Source of the DNA: Thalassospira tepidiphila MCCC 1A03514
GTDB lineage: Bacteria; Pseudomonadota; Alphaproteobacteria; Rhodospirillales; Thalassospiraceae
Assembly: GCF_001662875.1 (NCBI RefSeq)
Contig: NZ_JPVZ01000001.1
Coordinates: 682,001 to 746,000, forward strand
Length of the DNA stretch: 64,000 bases
Direction: 5' to 3'
Shown here: positions 19,246 to 28,824 of the stretch, in pieces
How positions within the stretch are numbered: the first letter of the stretch is position 1
Layout: each line of letters begins with the position of its first letter
Program-made: the position numbers and the translations under genes
Notes under the pieces: model-generated
Databases searched by the model: none
What the model was told of the DNA's origin: nothing
Seen by the model: only the letters and a program-made list of their open reading frames with translations

Positions 19246-19986
19246 ATGACGAAAGCCGATATAAACACCGATGTATCAACCGTCATTCGCCCAGATGGAG
19301 CAAGAATTTTGACCGACGTTGTCAGTTTCAGGAATGTCGGAGTCCGGTATGAATCCGGGCCGGAAATCCTGCGCGACCTTAATTTTACGCTCGGTCGCGG
19401 CAGTTTTCATTTCTTGACCGGGGCATCGGGTGCGGGCAAGTCGACATTGATGCGACTTTTATTTTTGGCCTTGCGCCAGACACGCGGCGAAATTTCGATC
19501 TTTGGGCGCGATAATATCCGCATCCCGCGCGAAGAACTGCCGGCGATTCGCCGCAAGATCGGCGTCGTGTTTCAGGATTTCCGGCTGATCAACCATCTGA
19601 CGACCTTCGAAAACGTCGCCCTGCCGCTCCGTGTCGCTGGCGTCGAAGACCTGCAGATTCGCAAAAACGTCACCGAACTTCTCGAATGGGTCGGGCTTGG
19701 CGATCATATCAACGCAGTGCCATCACGCCTGTCAGGTGGGCAGCAACAACGCGTTGCCATCGCGCGCGCCGTCATTGGCCGCCCCGCCCTGCTTCTGGCC
19801 GATGAGCCGACCGGGAACGTCGATGATCGAATCGCCATGCGATTGCTCTATCTGTTTGAAGAGCTCAACAAACTCGGCACCACCGTTCTGATCGCAACCC
19901 ACAACCGGCAACTTGTCCGGCGGTTTGGCCATACCCAATGGCTGCTCGAAGGTGGTACCTTGCACGACGTCACCAACAGCGGCTGA
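19246..19986 (+). CDS. ftsE: Cell division ATP-binding protein FtsE
   Basis: A 246-aa ABC ATPase that works with FtsX at the septum to switch on peptidoglycan hydrolases. Walker [10 protein letters not shown] (about 61-69), the FtsE-typical [23 protein letters not shown] (Q-loop), signature [15 protein letters not shown] and Walker [13 protein letters not shown] are all present. The start at 19246 gives a 20-residue N-terminal extension before the conserved domain; a later TTG at 19309 is possible. ftsX follows after 60 bp. Confidence 0.92.
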   Translation: MTKADINTDVSTVIRPDGARILTDVVSFRNVGVRYESGPEILRDLNFTLGRGSFHFLTGASGAGKSTLMRLLFLALRQTRGEISIFGRDNIRIPREELPAIRRKIGVVFQDFRLINHLTTFENVALPLRVAGVEDLQIRKNVTELLEWVGLGDHINAVPSRLSGGQQQRVAIARAVIGRPALLLADEPTGNVDDRIAMRLLYLFEELNKLGTTVLIATHNRQLVRRFGHTQWLLEGGTLHDVTNSG

Positions 19987-20046
19987 AACCCGACACACCA
20001 AGTCCAAGCTTCGTAAACACGGGATCAACAGGACCAACACACGATC

Positions 20047-20949
20047 ATGGCATTTCGCGCACCTCCATCGCACCTCCCTCTTGAAAGCGATTCGTCCTCG
20101 CGCTTTTTGCCGAGCATCGTCGCCTTGATGGTTGCGCTCCTGACCTTTTCCATCGTCGGGCTTGCCGCCCTGCATGACAGTGTCGGTCAATGGTCGGGCC
20201 AGATCGAAGGCAGCCTGTCGATCCAGGTTCCCCCGACCGAACTTGCCAACCGATCCCCCGCCGAACGTGAAGCCGCCCTGCAAGGCACGGTCGATAGCAT
20301 CATCGAACAGGTGTCCACCCTGCCCGGCATCGCCCGGATCGAGGAACTGAGCCCCGACACCATGGCAGCCCTTCTCGAACCTTGGCTGGGCCCGGATGAA
20401 GTCATCAGCGAACTGCCCATTCCGCGCATTATCGAAGTCACCCCTGAAACCGGGTTTAACTTTGATGCGCTCGAAAGCCGTCTTGGCGTCATCGCGCCCG
20501 AGGCCGTGCTTGATGATCATCGCATCTGGATCGAACGCATTGCCGATGTCGCCTTTTCGGTTGAACTGGCATTGGCGCTTCTGATTGTCGTGCTGTTTGG
20601 CGCAACCATGCTCTCGGTGGTGTTTGCCACCAGATCAGGCCTTTCAATCCATCATCGCATCATTGAATTGCTGCATCTGATTGGCGCACAGGATGGATAT
20701 ATCGCCAGTCAGTTCGGCCGCCATAATCGACGCCTTGCCTTCTTTGGCGCACTGATCGGCCTTTTGATTGCGCTGCCGGTTTCCGCCCTGATTGGTTGGC
20801 TTGGATTGCGGGCGGGCTGGCCGGTGCCATCACTGGTTCTCAGCCCGACCTTTATTGGCCTGATCGTCGCCATTCCGTTTATTGTCGCACTGGTGGCGGG
20901 CATCACCGCCAACCGAACTGTGCTTCGTGTCCTACACCGGATGTTGTAA
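20047..20949 (+). CDS. ftsX: Cell division protein FtsX
   Basis: A 300-aa polytopic membrane protein with one N-terminal helix (about 22-44), a periplasmic domain of about 120 residues (LSIQVPPTE... IIEVTPETGFN) that would recruit hydrolase activators, and three C-terminal helices (about 176-198, 230-255, 270-292). This is the FtsX fold. It is the last gene before the first structured repeat element, which begins 77 bp after its stop. Confidence 0.9.
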   Translation: MAFRAPPSHLPLESDSSSRFLPSIVALMVALLTFSIVGLAALHDSVGQWSGQIEGSLSIQVPPTELANRSPAEREAALQGTVDSIIEQVSTLPGIARIEELSPDTMAALLEPWLGPDEVISELPIPRIIEVTPETGFNFDALESRLGVIAPEAVLDDHRIWIERIADVAFSVELALALLIVVLFGATMLSVVFATRSGLSIHHRIIELLHLIGAQDGYIASQFGRHNRRLAFFGALIGLLIALPVSALIGWLGLRAGWPVPSLVLSPTFIGLIVAIPFIVALVAGITANRTVLRVLHRML

Positions 20950-21025
20950 CCCGCTCACGGTCTTCGTATAGTCGGTTGTTACCACTTCCCTTTTGGGATC
21001 ATGGCCTTGGCCCTCTTTGTCCCTT

Positions 21026-21291
21026 CAGGGGGCAAAACTCATTCACATAACCGACCCGGCAACTGATATGAGAGAAAAAGCAAGGAAAAGCCCGCAGAGC
21101 GGGGTGATCCCCGGTCAAGGGATTTGACGCAGAGGCTTTCTCTCATATCAGTTGTCCTTCGGATCACCCGGATTTGTACGGGCTATTTTGTCGCAAAATC
21201 TTGAAAGATATTAATCTTCCTGCGATTTTGCTCTGCATATCCGTGCAAATCCGGGCGACCGGACGATTATGTGAATGAGTTTTGCCCCCTG
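21026..21291 (+). repeat. Structured intergenic element, copy A (266 bp, three-way-junction design)
   Basis: Terminal 25-bp perfect inverted repeats (21026-21050 and 21267-21291) enclose two arms. Arm 1: an 18-bp perfect stem (21060-21077 with 21137-21154) carrying hairpins CGGGG/CCCCG (21100-21104, 21109-21113) and GTCAA/TTGAC (21114-21118, 21124-21128). Arm 2: a 15-bp stem (21167-21181 with 21241-21255) and an inner stem GCAAAATC/GATTTTGC (21193-21200, 21224-21231). A second copy lies at 50376-50640 with compensatory changes. It contains no gene; it sits between ftsX and the ElyC gene. RNA or hairpin-forming mobile DNA; not recognised. Confidence 0.85.
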
Positions 21292-21336
21292 GAGATCCGA
21301 ATTCATGCCAGACCGCCGCTATTCAGGCACGCCTTC

Positions 21337-22065
21337 ATGAACAAGCCCCCGCTGAGTGTGCAACATCGCCGCCGGTTCCGGCGGTTTCGTTTTTTGCTTT
21401 CCACACTGATTTTCTGCGCGCTGGTCTGGGCGGCGGGCTTCATCTGGTATGTCGATTACATCCCCAAAACGGTTGAAAACACGACCCAACGCACCGACGC
21501 CATTGTCGTTCTGACGGGTGGCAGCGAACGCTTGTCCGAGGGCCGCCGTCTTCTGGTGCGTGGCCTTGCCGACAAACTGTTCATATCAGGTGTCTATCGC
21601 GGGGTTGAAGTCGACGAACTTCTGTCCGTCGGCAAATCCGATCCGCGCCTGATCGCCTGCTGCGTTGTTCTGGGCCATGTCGCTGAAAACACCCGCGGCA
21701 ATGCAATTGAAACCGCTGTCTGGATGTATGAGGAAGGTTTCAAAAGCCTGCGCATCGTGACCGCGAACTACCATATGCCTCGATCCCTTCTGGAATTCAA
21801 AAGCCTGATGCCCGATGTTGAAATCGTCGCCCATCCGGTTTTCCCAGATAACGTCAAGGTCGACAATTGGTGGCGTTTCCCCGGCAGCAGCGCCCTGATC
21901 GCCAGTGAATATAACAAATACGTCTTTGCCAGCCTGCGCAACACGCTGCTCAACTGGTTGCCAAACGGTGACCGCGCTGCACTGCGCAGCCCCGGTGGTC
22001 CTGTGAAGGATGCACCGGACCTTGATGACTATTCCGCCTCAAACGCGGCGCGCAAGGATGGCTGA
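21337..22065 (+). CDS. ElyC/SanA/YdcF (DUF218) family membrane protein
   Basis: 242 aa from the ATG at 21337. A very basic N-terminus (RRRFRRFRF) leads into one membrane helix (about 20-42), then a DUF218 domain with DAIVVLTGGSERLSEG, ENTRGNAIETAVWM and TANYHMPRSLLEF, the family's conserved blocks. DUF218 proteins such as ElyC and SanA act in envelope and peptidoglycan-precursor homeostasis; biochemical activity is not known. The open frame extends back to 21271 into the structured element, so the internal start is preferred. plsC follows 87 bp on. Confidence 0.8.
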   Translation: MNKPPLSVQHRRRFRRFRFLLSTLIFCALVWAAGFIWYVDYIPKTVENTTQRTDAIVVLTGGSERLSEGRRLLVRGLADKLFISGVYRGVEVDELLSVGKSDPRLIACCVVLGHVAENTRGNAIETAVWMYEEGFKSLRIVTANYHMPRSLLEFKSLMPDVEIVAHPVFPDNVKVDNWWRFPGSSALIASEYNKYVFASLRNTLLNWLPNGDRAALRSPGGPVKDAPDLDDYSASNAARKDG

Positions 22066-22152
22066 ACAATCGGCATTTTCTGATCGTCATATTGCTGTTA
22101 CAAAACAGTGAATATGTAAGGTCAGGACCATGGCTGTAAGGAATTTGTCTGA

Positions 22153-22992
22153 ATGATTACCCTGCGCGCGTTGCTGTTTAACGTGTTGTTTTTCGGCGGA
22201 ACGGCGCTTTTGTGCATTGTTCTGTTGCCGCTGATGCTGTTTGGGCGCAAGGCCAACCAGTTCGTCGGCCATGCCTGGTGTCGCCTCATTCAGTTCATGC
22301 TGCGCTACTCGGTGGGCATGCGCAAACGCTTCACCGGTCTGGAAAATCTGCCCGACGGTCCCTGCATCATTGTCGCCAAACATCAGTCCGCATGGGAAAC
22401 CCTGACCTTCCATACGGTGGTTCCTGATCCGGCCTATATCCTGAAAAAGGAACTCACGCGCATTCCGCTCGTCGGGCAGTTCCTGATCCTCTCGGGCCAG
22501 ATTGCTGTTGATCGGTCGGCGGGCAGTCAGGCCCTCAAAGACATGATCAAGGGTGCGTCCAAGGCGCTTGAGGAAAACCGTCAGGTGATCATTTTCCCCG
22601 AAGGCACGCGTACCCCGCCGGGTTCCAACCGTCCGTATCACCCGGGCATTTTCGCGCTGTATAAGGCCTTCCCCGACACCAAGGTTATTCCGGTCGCGCT
22701 TAATTCCGGTATGTTCTGGGGCCGCGACAGCTTTATGAAATATGGCGGTCGCGTCACCATGGAATTCTTGCCGGCCATGGAACCGGGCCTTGATCGCAAG
22801 ACCTTCATGAAGGAAATCAAGCACCGCATCGATACCCGCACGCGCGAGCTTGAGGCTGAGGCACAAACAGAATTCCATCTGCCGATGCTGACCTCTGATG
22901 ACATTGATGCAAAGCAGGAAAAAGAGGACGCGCAACTAAGCACGACGGCCAAGGACCCTGTCAAAGAAACGGCGCAAGACAAGGTCTCCTGA
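22153..22992 (+). CDS. plsC: 1-acyl-sn-glycerol-3-phosphate acyltransferase
   Basis: A 279-aa PlsC-family enzyme that acylates lysophosphatidic acid to phosphatidic acid at the inner membrane. An N-terminal membrane helix (about 5-30) precedes the acyltransferase blocks: AKHQSAWET, where His begins the variant HX4D/E site, VDRSAGSQ, FPEGTRTPPG and VIPVALNSGM. A charged C-terminal tail of about 45 residues is extra. AAGGA precedes ATG at 22153. A bidirectional terminator follows. Confidence 0.88.
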   Translation: MITLRALLFNVLFFGGTALLCIVLLPLMLFGRKANQFVGHAWCRLIQFMLRYSVGMRKRFTGLENLPDGPCIIVAKHQSAWETLTFHTVVPDPAYILKKELTRIPLVGQFLILSGQIAVDRSAGSQALKDMIKGASKALEENRQVIIFPEGTRTPPGSNRPYHPGIFALYKAFPDTKVIPVALNSGMFWGRDSFMKYGGRVTMEFLPAMEPGLDRKTFMKEIKHRIDTRTRELEAEAQTEFHLPMLTSDDIDAKQEKEDAQLSTTAKDPVKETAQDKVS

Positions 22993-23020
22993 ACCGCCTG
23001 CCTGCAGAGTCACAACACAT

Positions 23021-23060
23021 AAAAAGGCCCGCAACACCATCTGGTGTGCGGGCCTTTTTT
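23021..23060. terminator. Bidirectional terminator between plsC and the EamA gene
   Basis: AAAAAGGCCCGC (23021-23032) pairs with GCGGGCCTTTTT (from 23048), extended by ACACCA/TGGTGT in the interior, with A- and T-runs on both sides. It serves both convergent genes. Confidence 0.9.
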
Positions 23061-23074
23061 ATTGCTCAGAAGCT

Positions 23075-24049
23075 CTAAGGCTTTGTGACGCGAACGCGCT
23101 CTGTCTTTTTGCGCGTGACAAGCCAGATGCCCGACACGATCAAGACAATGCCCGCCAGATGATAAAGATGCAGCGCCTCACCCAGAAACGCGATGGCAAG
23201 GCCGCTTGAACAGACCGGGATCAGATACATGAACACGCCCGCCTTGGCCGGCCCCACCAGCGACACGCCCCTGTTCCAGAACATGTATCCCAGAAACGCC
23301 GGACCCGCCCCGATATAGAAAATCTTGAGCATGTCCGGCCAAACCGGATCAAGGCTGGTAAAGAACGGCTTTCCATCCACCACCAGTGCCCAGACATAAA
23401 GCGGCGTTAAGAAACACAAACCGATCAGGGCCGATACAAACACCAGGCTTAGCGGATGCACACCCTTGGGCGCGCGTTTCAAAAACATAGAATAGGCGGC
23501 CCAAACCATGGCCGACATCATCGCCAGCACATCGCCCAGAACGAAATCCATTCTGGCAAAGACCGATGGGTCGCCCTTGGCGATGATGGTCGCGGTTCCG
23601 GCCCCGGCCACCAGCACGCCCAGCCATTGACCAAGCCGCGGTTTGTCTACCGTCAAAAGGGCTGCAAACAACAGAACCCAGATCGGCGTTGTCGCGTTCA
23701 GAAGTCCGGTATTGACCGCCGTGGTGTTATAGGCCGCCAGATAAATCACCACCGAAAACAGGAACACACCGGTAAAGCCGATCAAAAACATCGACAATTT
23801 GTGGTCGGCCATGATTTTCAGATCGCGACGCAGATATTTAAAGCAGAACGGCAACAGCAAACAGATCGCAACGATCCAGCGCCAGAATGAAAGTGCCTCG
23901 AACGGCACCGTTTCATTAATGCCGCGCGCCACCACGTGGTTTGAACCCCACATCAACGAACAGGCCACCAACATCAGATAGGCCATCGTCAGTGGCGTCT
24001 GCGACCCGGTCTGGGTGGCAGAAACAGTCGTTCCGTTTGACTGGCTCAT
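23075..24049 (-). CDS. EamA/DMT-family transporter
   Basis: A 324-aa inner-membrane protein with about ten hydrophobic helices in two homologous halves, the drug/metabolite transporter (EamA) pattern. LLNATTPIWVLLFAALL and PAKAGVFMYLIPVCSSGLA are the usual repeat ends. Substrate unknown; relatives export amino acids or metabolites. Its ATG overlaps the stop of the ChaC gene (TGATG at 24051-24047), so the two are coupled. A second, different EamA gene lies on the other side of chaC. Confidence 0.82.
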   Translation of the reverse strand: MSQSNGTTVSATQTGSQTPLTMAYLMLVACSLMWGSNHVVARGINETVPFEALSFWRWIVAICLLLPFCFKYLRRDLKIMADHKLSMFLIGFTGVFLFSVVIYLAAYNTTAVNTGLLNATTPIWVLLFAALLTVDKPRLGQWLGVLVAGAGTATIIAKGDPSVFARMDFVLGDVLAMMSAMVWAAYSMFLKRAPKGVHPLSLVFVSALIGLCFLTPLYVWALVVDGKPFFTSLDPVWPDMLKIFYIGAGPAFLGYMFWNRGVSLVGPAKAGVFMYLIPVCSSGLAIAFLGEALHLYHLAGIVLIVSGIWLVTRKKTERVRVTKP

Positions 24050-24609
24050 CAGATTCCCGCCCCCATATTGATCTCGCCATATTCGCGCCGCACCAGATCC
24101 ATCAGATCGTGCAGGGGCGGATCAATGATGCCCATTTCATCAAGATGGCGCACCGTGTTTTCCAGATATTCAAGGTTCGGCCCGACATTGCCGTGGGCCG
24201 CAACAATGATTTCGACCGCGGTGCGCACCGGCAGGTTGCCGGCATATTGTTCATGGGTCGGATCGGCGACATAGGTGTGCGCAATCACCGTGCGCCCGTC
24301 TGCAAGCTCAACCTCGACATCGGCCGGGATATAGGTGTTGGTCACAAGTTCGCGCTCATCCAGATAGGCTTTCACCTTTGACCAGTTTTCGTGCGCAATG
24401 CGAAACGCGTTGCCAACACATTCCCCGCCCTTGTTCAGGCCAAGAACCAACCCCGGATTTTCCGGCGTGCCGCGATAATGATGGGAATAGATACAAAACG
24501 ACCGGTGATAGCCGGGCAGCAACGCACGTGCGCACTCGACAAATTCAAAGCCCGGCCGCCACAACAGCGACCCGTATCCAAAGACCCATTTTTCGCGGGC
24601 GTCCGTCAA
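24049..24609 (-). CDS. chaC: ChaC-type gamma-glutamylcyclotransferase
   Basis: A 186-aa cyclotransferase of the ChaC/GCG family, which splits glutathione to 5-oxoproline and Cys-Gly. VFGYGSLLWRPGFEF (about 9-23) is the substrate-binding YGSLxW motif and GECVGNAFRI the conserved GxCxGxAYRI; the general-base Glu would follow in ELVTNTY. It overlaps the downstream EamA gene, suggesting transport of a product or related thiol/amino acid (inference). Confidence 0.87.
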   Translation of the reverse strand: MTDAREKWVFGYGSLLWRPGFEFVECARALLPGYHRSFCIYSHHYRGTPENPGLVLGLNKGGECVGNAFRIAHENWSKVKAYLDERELVTNTYIPADVEVELADGRTVIAHTYVADPTHEQYAGNLPVRTAVEIIVAAHGNVGPNLEYLENTVRHLDEMGIIDPPLHDLMDLVRREYGEINMGAGI

Positions 24610-24655
24610 ACTTTCCTCCGACAGCTTAGATGCTGATTAGTTGATTTACGGCAAC

Positions 24656-25537
24656 CTATCGCTTCATGATCACCAATGCCACCCCAAGGGCGGCAATTGC
24701 AAACCCGGCAAAGCCAAGCACGCCAAGTTGCTCGTCAAACAGAAGCCAGGCAAAGAACGCGGCTGTCGGCGGCACAAGGTAGAACATGCTGGCCACACGG
24801 GTGGCTTCGCCCTGCTTGATCAGAACCATCAACAGCATGATCGCCCCGATCGACAAAACCAGCACCAGCCATGCCATCGCCAGAATGAAGTCCATGCTCC
24901 ATTCAACATGCAGCGGCTCCTTGAACAGCGCGACAACGCCGACAAACACACTGGCAGCAACATATTGAACGACTGTGCCGCTCATCAGTTCCATGCCAGT
25001 GCAAAAACGTTTCTGATAAAGGGTGCCAGCAGTCATGCCAAACAGCGCGAAAACCGCAAGTCCGATGCCAAACGGGGTAATACCGACACCATCGCCAATC
25101 TTGGGCAGCAAAACCAGCGCCACCCCGATCAGGCCCAGGATCAAGCCGCCCCATTGCCGCATCGAAACCCGTTCGCCCAAAATGGACCCAACGACAGATG
25201 CGGTCACAACCGGCTGCAAGCCAACGATCAATGCGGCAAGCCCGGCCGGCAACCCAGTATCAATCGCCCAGAATACCCCGCCCAGATACACACCATGCAC
25301 CAGCACCCCGGTGGTGCCGATATGGGCCGCCTCACGCCAGGTTTTTGGCCATTTGGCCCCCATCAGGAAGATCACCGGGATCATCAGGATCAGGACGATG
25401 ACAAATCGGACAAAAAGGAAAACGAACGGATCTGCATAGGGCAGGCCAAACTTGGCGCCGACAAAGCCCGTGCTCCACAGGAACACGAACACAAATGGCA
25501 TGATCCGGGCGAACGCCGGATGATTGGTGGCAGACAT
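24656..25537 (-). CDS. EamA/DMT-family transporter
   Basis: A 293-aa ten-helix EamA-type transporter, distinct in sequence from the one at 23075-24049. N-terminal VFLWSTGFVGAKFGLPYADP is typical of this group (RhaT/YdcZ-like exporters); the C-terminal half ends with VLGFAGFAIAALGVALVIM. Substrate unknown. It is 46 bp upstream of chaC on the same strand, so the three genes may form one unit. Confidence 0.82.
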   Translation of the reverse strand: MSATNHPAFARIMPFVFVFLWSTGFVGAKFGLPYADPFVFLFVRFVIVLILMIPVIFLMGAKWPKTWREAAHIGTTGVLVHGVYLGGVFWAIDTGLPAGLAALIVGLQPVVTASVVGSILGERVSMRQWGGLILGLIGVALVLLPKIGDGVGITPFGIGLAVFALFGMTAGTLYQKRFCTGMELMSGTVVQYVAASVFVGVVALFKEPLHVEWSMDFILAMAWLVLVLSIGAIMLLMVLIKQGEATRVASMFYLVPPTAAFFAWLLFDEQLGVLGFAGFAIAALGVALVIMKR

Positions 25538-25626
25538 TTCATTCCCCTAAGGTCGGTCCGTAAAGCGTGGTGGGGCTGCTTGCTGGACCGCACAGGATGA
25601 CCGACAGAATGCCGGTCACTCCCAAA

Positions 25627-26592
25627 TTACTCAGCAGGCTTTTTCTTGCTCTTTTCGTCGCTTTTGCGGTCTTCGCCTTCGGCCGAGAAATTGGCGAAAT
25701 ACTGACCGGCATCAACAATGCCGCGACGAATTTCACGGGTGCGCGAAAACAGCTCAAACAGTTTGTCGCCCTCGCCCCAGCGAATGGCGCGTTGCAAGGC
25801 CATCAGGTCTTCCTGAAAACGTCCCAGCACATCAAGCACCGCTTCACGGTTATTCAGGAACACATCGCGCCACATGGTCGGATCAGACGCAGCAATACGG
25901 GTAAAGTCACGGAAACCGGTTGCGGAAAACTTGATCACTTCCTGACGCAGTGCGTCCTCAAGATCAGTTGCCGTTCCGACAATCGTGTAGGCAATCAGGT
26001 GCGGCAGATGCGATGTAATGCCAAGGATACGGTCATGATGATCGGCATCCATGCATTCAACATACATCCCGCAGGCTTCCCAAAGGGCTTTGACCTTGGC
26101 AATCGCAGCTTCGTTTTCGCCCGGGATCGGGGTCAGGATGCACCAGCGTTCCTCAAACAGTTCCGGAAAACCGGAATCCGGGCCGGAATGCTCCGTACCG
26201 GCCAACGGGTGACCGGGTACGAAATGCACACCTTCGTCCAGATGCGGGGCAATGTCGCGGATGACCGATTGTTTGACCGACCCGACGTCCGAAACAATCG
26301 CACCCTTTTTAAGCGCACCGGTCAATTGCGCCCCAATGGCTTCATTGGCACCGACCGGGGCACAGACCATCACCAGATCCGCATCACCAACCGCCTGCTT
26401 GATGTCGCAATAGGCCTCATCGGCAATGCCAAGTTCAAGCACCCGGTCACGGGTCGCTTCTGATCGGACCGCGCAGGTGATTTTGTCGGCAAGGCCGTCA
26501 CGCTTGATGCGACGGGCCATGGACGAGCCGATCAGGCCCATGCCGATAAAGGCGACAGTTTCAAACAGCGGTTGGGATGCAGTATTGGTCAT
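25627..26592 (-). CDS. tyrA: Prephenate/arogenate dehydrogenase
   Basis: A 321-aa NAD(P)-dependent dehydrogenase for tyrosine synthesis. The Rossmann motif FIGMGLIGSSMARRI is at about residues 15-29, with the prephenate-binding GHPLAGTEHSGP and LGITSHLPHLIAYTIV downstream. The C-terminus has a short Lys/Glu-rich tail. The gene starts one base after the hisC stop, so both are co-translated; together with the chorismate mutase gene upstream they cover chorismate to tyrosine, hisC supplying the aminotransferase. Confidence 0.92.
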   Translation of the reverse strand: MTNTASQPLFETVAFIGMGLIGSSMARRIKRDGLADKITCAVRSEATRDRVLELGIADEAYCDIKQAVGDADLVMVCAPVGANEAIGAQLTGALKKGAIVSDVGSVKQSVIRDIAPHLDEGVHFVPGHPLAGTEHSGPDSGFPELFEERWCILTPIPGENEAAIAKVKALWEACGMYVECMDADHHDRILGITSHLPHLIAYTIVGTATDLEDALRQEVIKFSATGFRDFTRIAASDPTMWRDVFLNNREAVLDVLGRFQEDLMALQRAIRWGEGDKLFELFSRTREIRRGIVDAGQYFANFSAEGEDRKSDEKSKKKPAE

Positions 26593-26593
26593 T

Positions 26594-27691
26594 TTATGCG
26601 TTCACAAAGTCCTTGATGGTCTGCAGGCAGATTTCCATTTCTTCCTTCGTACCGATAGAAATACGAAGCATCTGCGGCAGGCCATAGGCACCGATTTTGC
26701 GCGGGATTACGCCACGGGCCATCATGAAATCATTGGCAGCATCGGCGTTCTTGCCTTCTTCTGCCGGGAATTCAACGAGAACGAAGTTGCCATAGCTCGG
26801 ATGTGCCTTAAGGCCCGAAATCGCGTTCACCTCGTCACGGAACCACGAAAGCGTTTCGGCATTGTGGCGCACGCATTCATTGACGAAGTCATCGTCATCA
26901 AGGGCGGCGGCACCGGCTTCCTGTGTCGGCAGCGGCACGTTGAACGGGTTGCGCAGGCGTTGCAGCACATCGGCAATCGCTGGCGGCGCATAGCACCAGC
27001 CCAGACGGATACCACCAAGACCATAGATCTTGGAAAATGTGCGGGTCATCACGGTGTTGTTGCCTGCTTTCACAAGCTCTTCACCGGCTGAATAATCTTC
27101 CTGGCCGGTCATGAACTCGGCATAGGCCGCATCGACCACCAGAACGATGTCTTCACGCAAACCATCGCGCAGGCGCTTCATTTCGGCATCCGAAATATAG
27201 GTCCCGGTCGGGTTGTTCGGGTTGGCAACAAACACGATCTTGGTTTTGTCCGTCACCGCCGCCAGCAGCGCATCAACATCGGTCGTCATGTTGGTTTCAG
27301 GCGCGGTTACCGGCGTTGCACCAACACCCATGGTCGCAATCGGATACATCAAAAAGCCGTGCTGCGAATACAGCACTTCATCACCCGGACCGGCATAGGC
27401 ACGGATCAGAAGCGTCAGAAGTTCATCGGAACCGTTGCCGCAAATAAGCTGATCAAATTCCAGACCGTATTTCTCGGCCAGCTTGTGACGCAGAACGTCG
27501 CAACCGCCATCCGGATAACGATGCAAACGGGTTGCCGTGTTACGCAGGGCTTCCATGGCCTTGGGGCTCGGGCCAAGTGCGCCTTCGTTCGAAGACAATT
27601 TGATCACGCGCTGAGCACTGTCAGCACTGGATTTACCGCCTTTGTACGGCGCGATATCAAGAATTCCGGGGCGTGGGGTGGGCGCAGACAT
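26594..27691 (-). CDS. hisC: Histidinol-phosphate / aromatic aminotransferase
   Basis: A 365-aa fold-type I PLP aminotransferase of the HisC family. IKLSSNEGALGPSPKAMEAL and the PLP-lysine block TRTFSKIYGLGGIRLGW are diagnostic. Between tyrA and a chorismate mutase gene, it probably also (or mainly) transaminates prephenate or 4-hydroxyphenylpyruvate; HisC enzymes of alphaproteobacteria can do both. No other his gene is in the window. Confidence 0.92.
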   Translation of the reverse strand: MSAPTPRPGILDIAPYKGGKSSADSAQRVIKLSSNEGALGPSPKAMEALRNTATRLHRYPDGGCDVLRHKLAEKYGLEFDQLICGNGSDELLTLLIRAYAGPGDEVLYSQHGFLMYPIATMGVGATPVTAPETNMTTDVDALLAAVTDKTKIVFVANPNNPTGTYISDAEMKRLRDGLREDIVLVVDAAYAEFMTGQEDYSAGEELVKAGNNTVMTRTFSKIYGLGGIRLGWCYAPPAIADVLQRLRNPFNVPLPTQEAGAAALDDDDFVNECVRHNAETLSWFRDEVNAISGLKAHPSYGNFVLVEFPAEEGKNADAANDFMMARGVIPRKIGAYGLPQMLRISIGTKEEMEICLQTIKDFVNA

Positions 27692-27743
27692 CAGGTATAT
27701 TCTCCCTGGGGAAATTGCAGCCAGTCGCGGCTGCCAAGCATGT

Positions 27744-28637
27744 TTAACTCAGTGCGTCTTCGGCAAGCGGCACGGCATAGGCCCCAACCACCCGCAAACT
27801 TTCGGGGCGAAGGCCTTGCGCGTCCAGTGTGCTCTGAAACGCATTGGTGCGATTACAAAAGAATCCCGGCACATCAACAAGCACAAAACGCCGATCCGTC
27901 GCCTCATCGTCAGAAAAGCCAAGGATTACCGATCCGTCGATGCCATCCGCAATTTTTTTGCGCACGGTATCCATCGAAATCTCTTTAGACAGGCTGACCA
28001 CAAACAGAGTCCGGTCATCACCACTGTCTTCAAGATCGATCGCTGCCAGAACGAAACCCTCGGTATCTTCGCCGCGTCCAACCGGGCGACCGCCAAAGGG
28101 CAGCTTTGAAACCACACGCACCGGGCTTTGTTCGCTCAGATGGACCCACCATGGCTGGGCCTCGCCCAGTTGCGGTTTGGGAAACACACCAACTGCTGCC
28201 CGCCCGTCTTCAACGGCATTGAACGCTTCGCGCGGGGTATCAAATTCAATGATTTCGTTAAGGCACCCGAAATTCAAACGCGCCAGTTCCCAGCAATCCA
28301 ACCCGTCGGCATTGCGGCCAAGTGCCACCGTGTATGGTGCTTCAAGCCGCGTTCCGGCCGCGATCATTTCGCGCCAGATCTGGATCAGGGCGGTTTTGGG
28401 AAAGGCCCCTTCATGACGTTCAACAAGCGTGCGCATGATGCGGGCTTCACGGGCCGGGCGATAGGGCACTTTGACCTTGCCACCCGCCGCGATCATCCGG
28501 TCCTTGTAGGCCCCGACGGCCTGCACAACCTTTGTCCGGCGAATGATCAGCGACTGCAAAGCCTGATCGATCTCGTCGATCTCTCCGCGCAGCTCATTCA
28601 GGTCAAGATTTGCCAAATTTTTATCGTCAGACGCCAT
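27744..28637 (-). CDS. Chorismate mutase fused to a degenerate prephenate-dehydratase-like domain
   Basis: 297 aa. Residues about 10-97 are an AroQ-type chorismate mutase (LRGEIDEIDQALQSLIIRR, then AREARIMRTLVERHEG). The rest aligns in layout with the PheA dehydratase plus ACT domains, but where the dehydratase has the catalytic TRF motif this protein reads DTEGF (191-195), so dehydratase activity is doubtful. First gene of the minus-strand tyrA-hisC-CM group and divergent from metX. Annotated in relatives simply as chorismate mutase. Function of the C-terminal domain is not clear; binding of phenylalanine or tyrosine is one possibility. Confidence 0.8.
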   Translation of the reverse strand: MASDDKNLANLDLNELRGEIDEIDQALQSLIIRRTKVVQAVGAYKDRMIAAGGKVKVPYRPAREARIMRTLVERHEGAFPKTALIQIWREMIAAGTRLEAPYTVALGRNADGLDCWELARLNFGCLNEIIEFDTPREAFNAVEDGRAAVGVFPKPQLGEAQPWWVHLSEQSPVRVVSKLPFGGRPVGRGEDTEGFVLAAIDLEDSGDDRTLFVVSLSKEISMDTVRKKIADGIDGSVILGFSDDEATDRRFVLVDVPGFFCNRTNAFQSTLDAQGLRPESLRVVGAYAVPLAEDALS

Positions 28638-28824
28638 AATCTACTCTTCTTTTGAACGGCGCACAGTATTAGGACAGGGCCGCAGAAATGCAAAGAAAAG
28701 ATTGACTAACCCCGGCTCTGCTTCATAGCTAGAACGAACTAATTTCCGCAAAACCGACGATGAAAGCATGGCGCGTTGTCGGTTTGCCCACGGAAACAAC
28801 GAATAACCAAGGAAACCGCAATTC

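Noticed and set aside
21026..21291. Element A as an ordinary insertion sequence remnant
   Set aside because: No transposase fragment, no obvious flanking target duplication, and compensatory changes throughout the interior stems argue against a decayed IS.
28638..28824. Possible SAM riboswitch upstream of metX
   Set aside because: Alphaproteobacterial metX often has a SAM-II leader, but I could not find its paired pseudoknot arms or conserved core here. A TTGACT at 28702 may be a -35.
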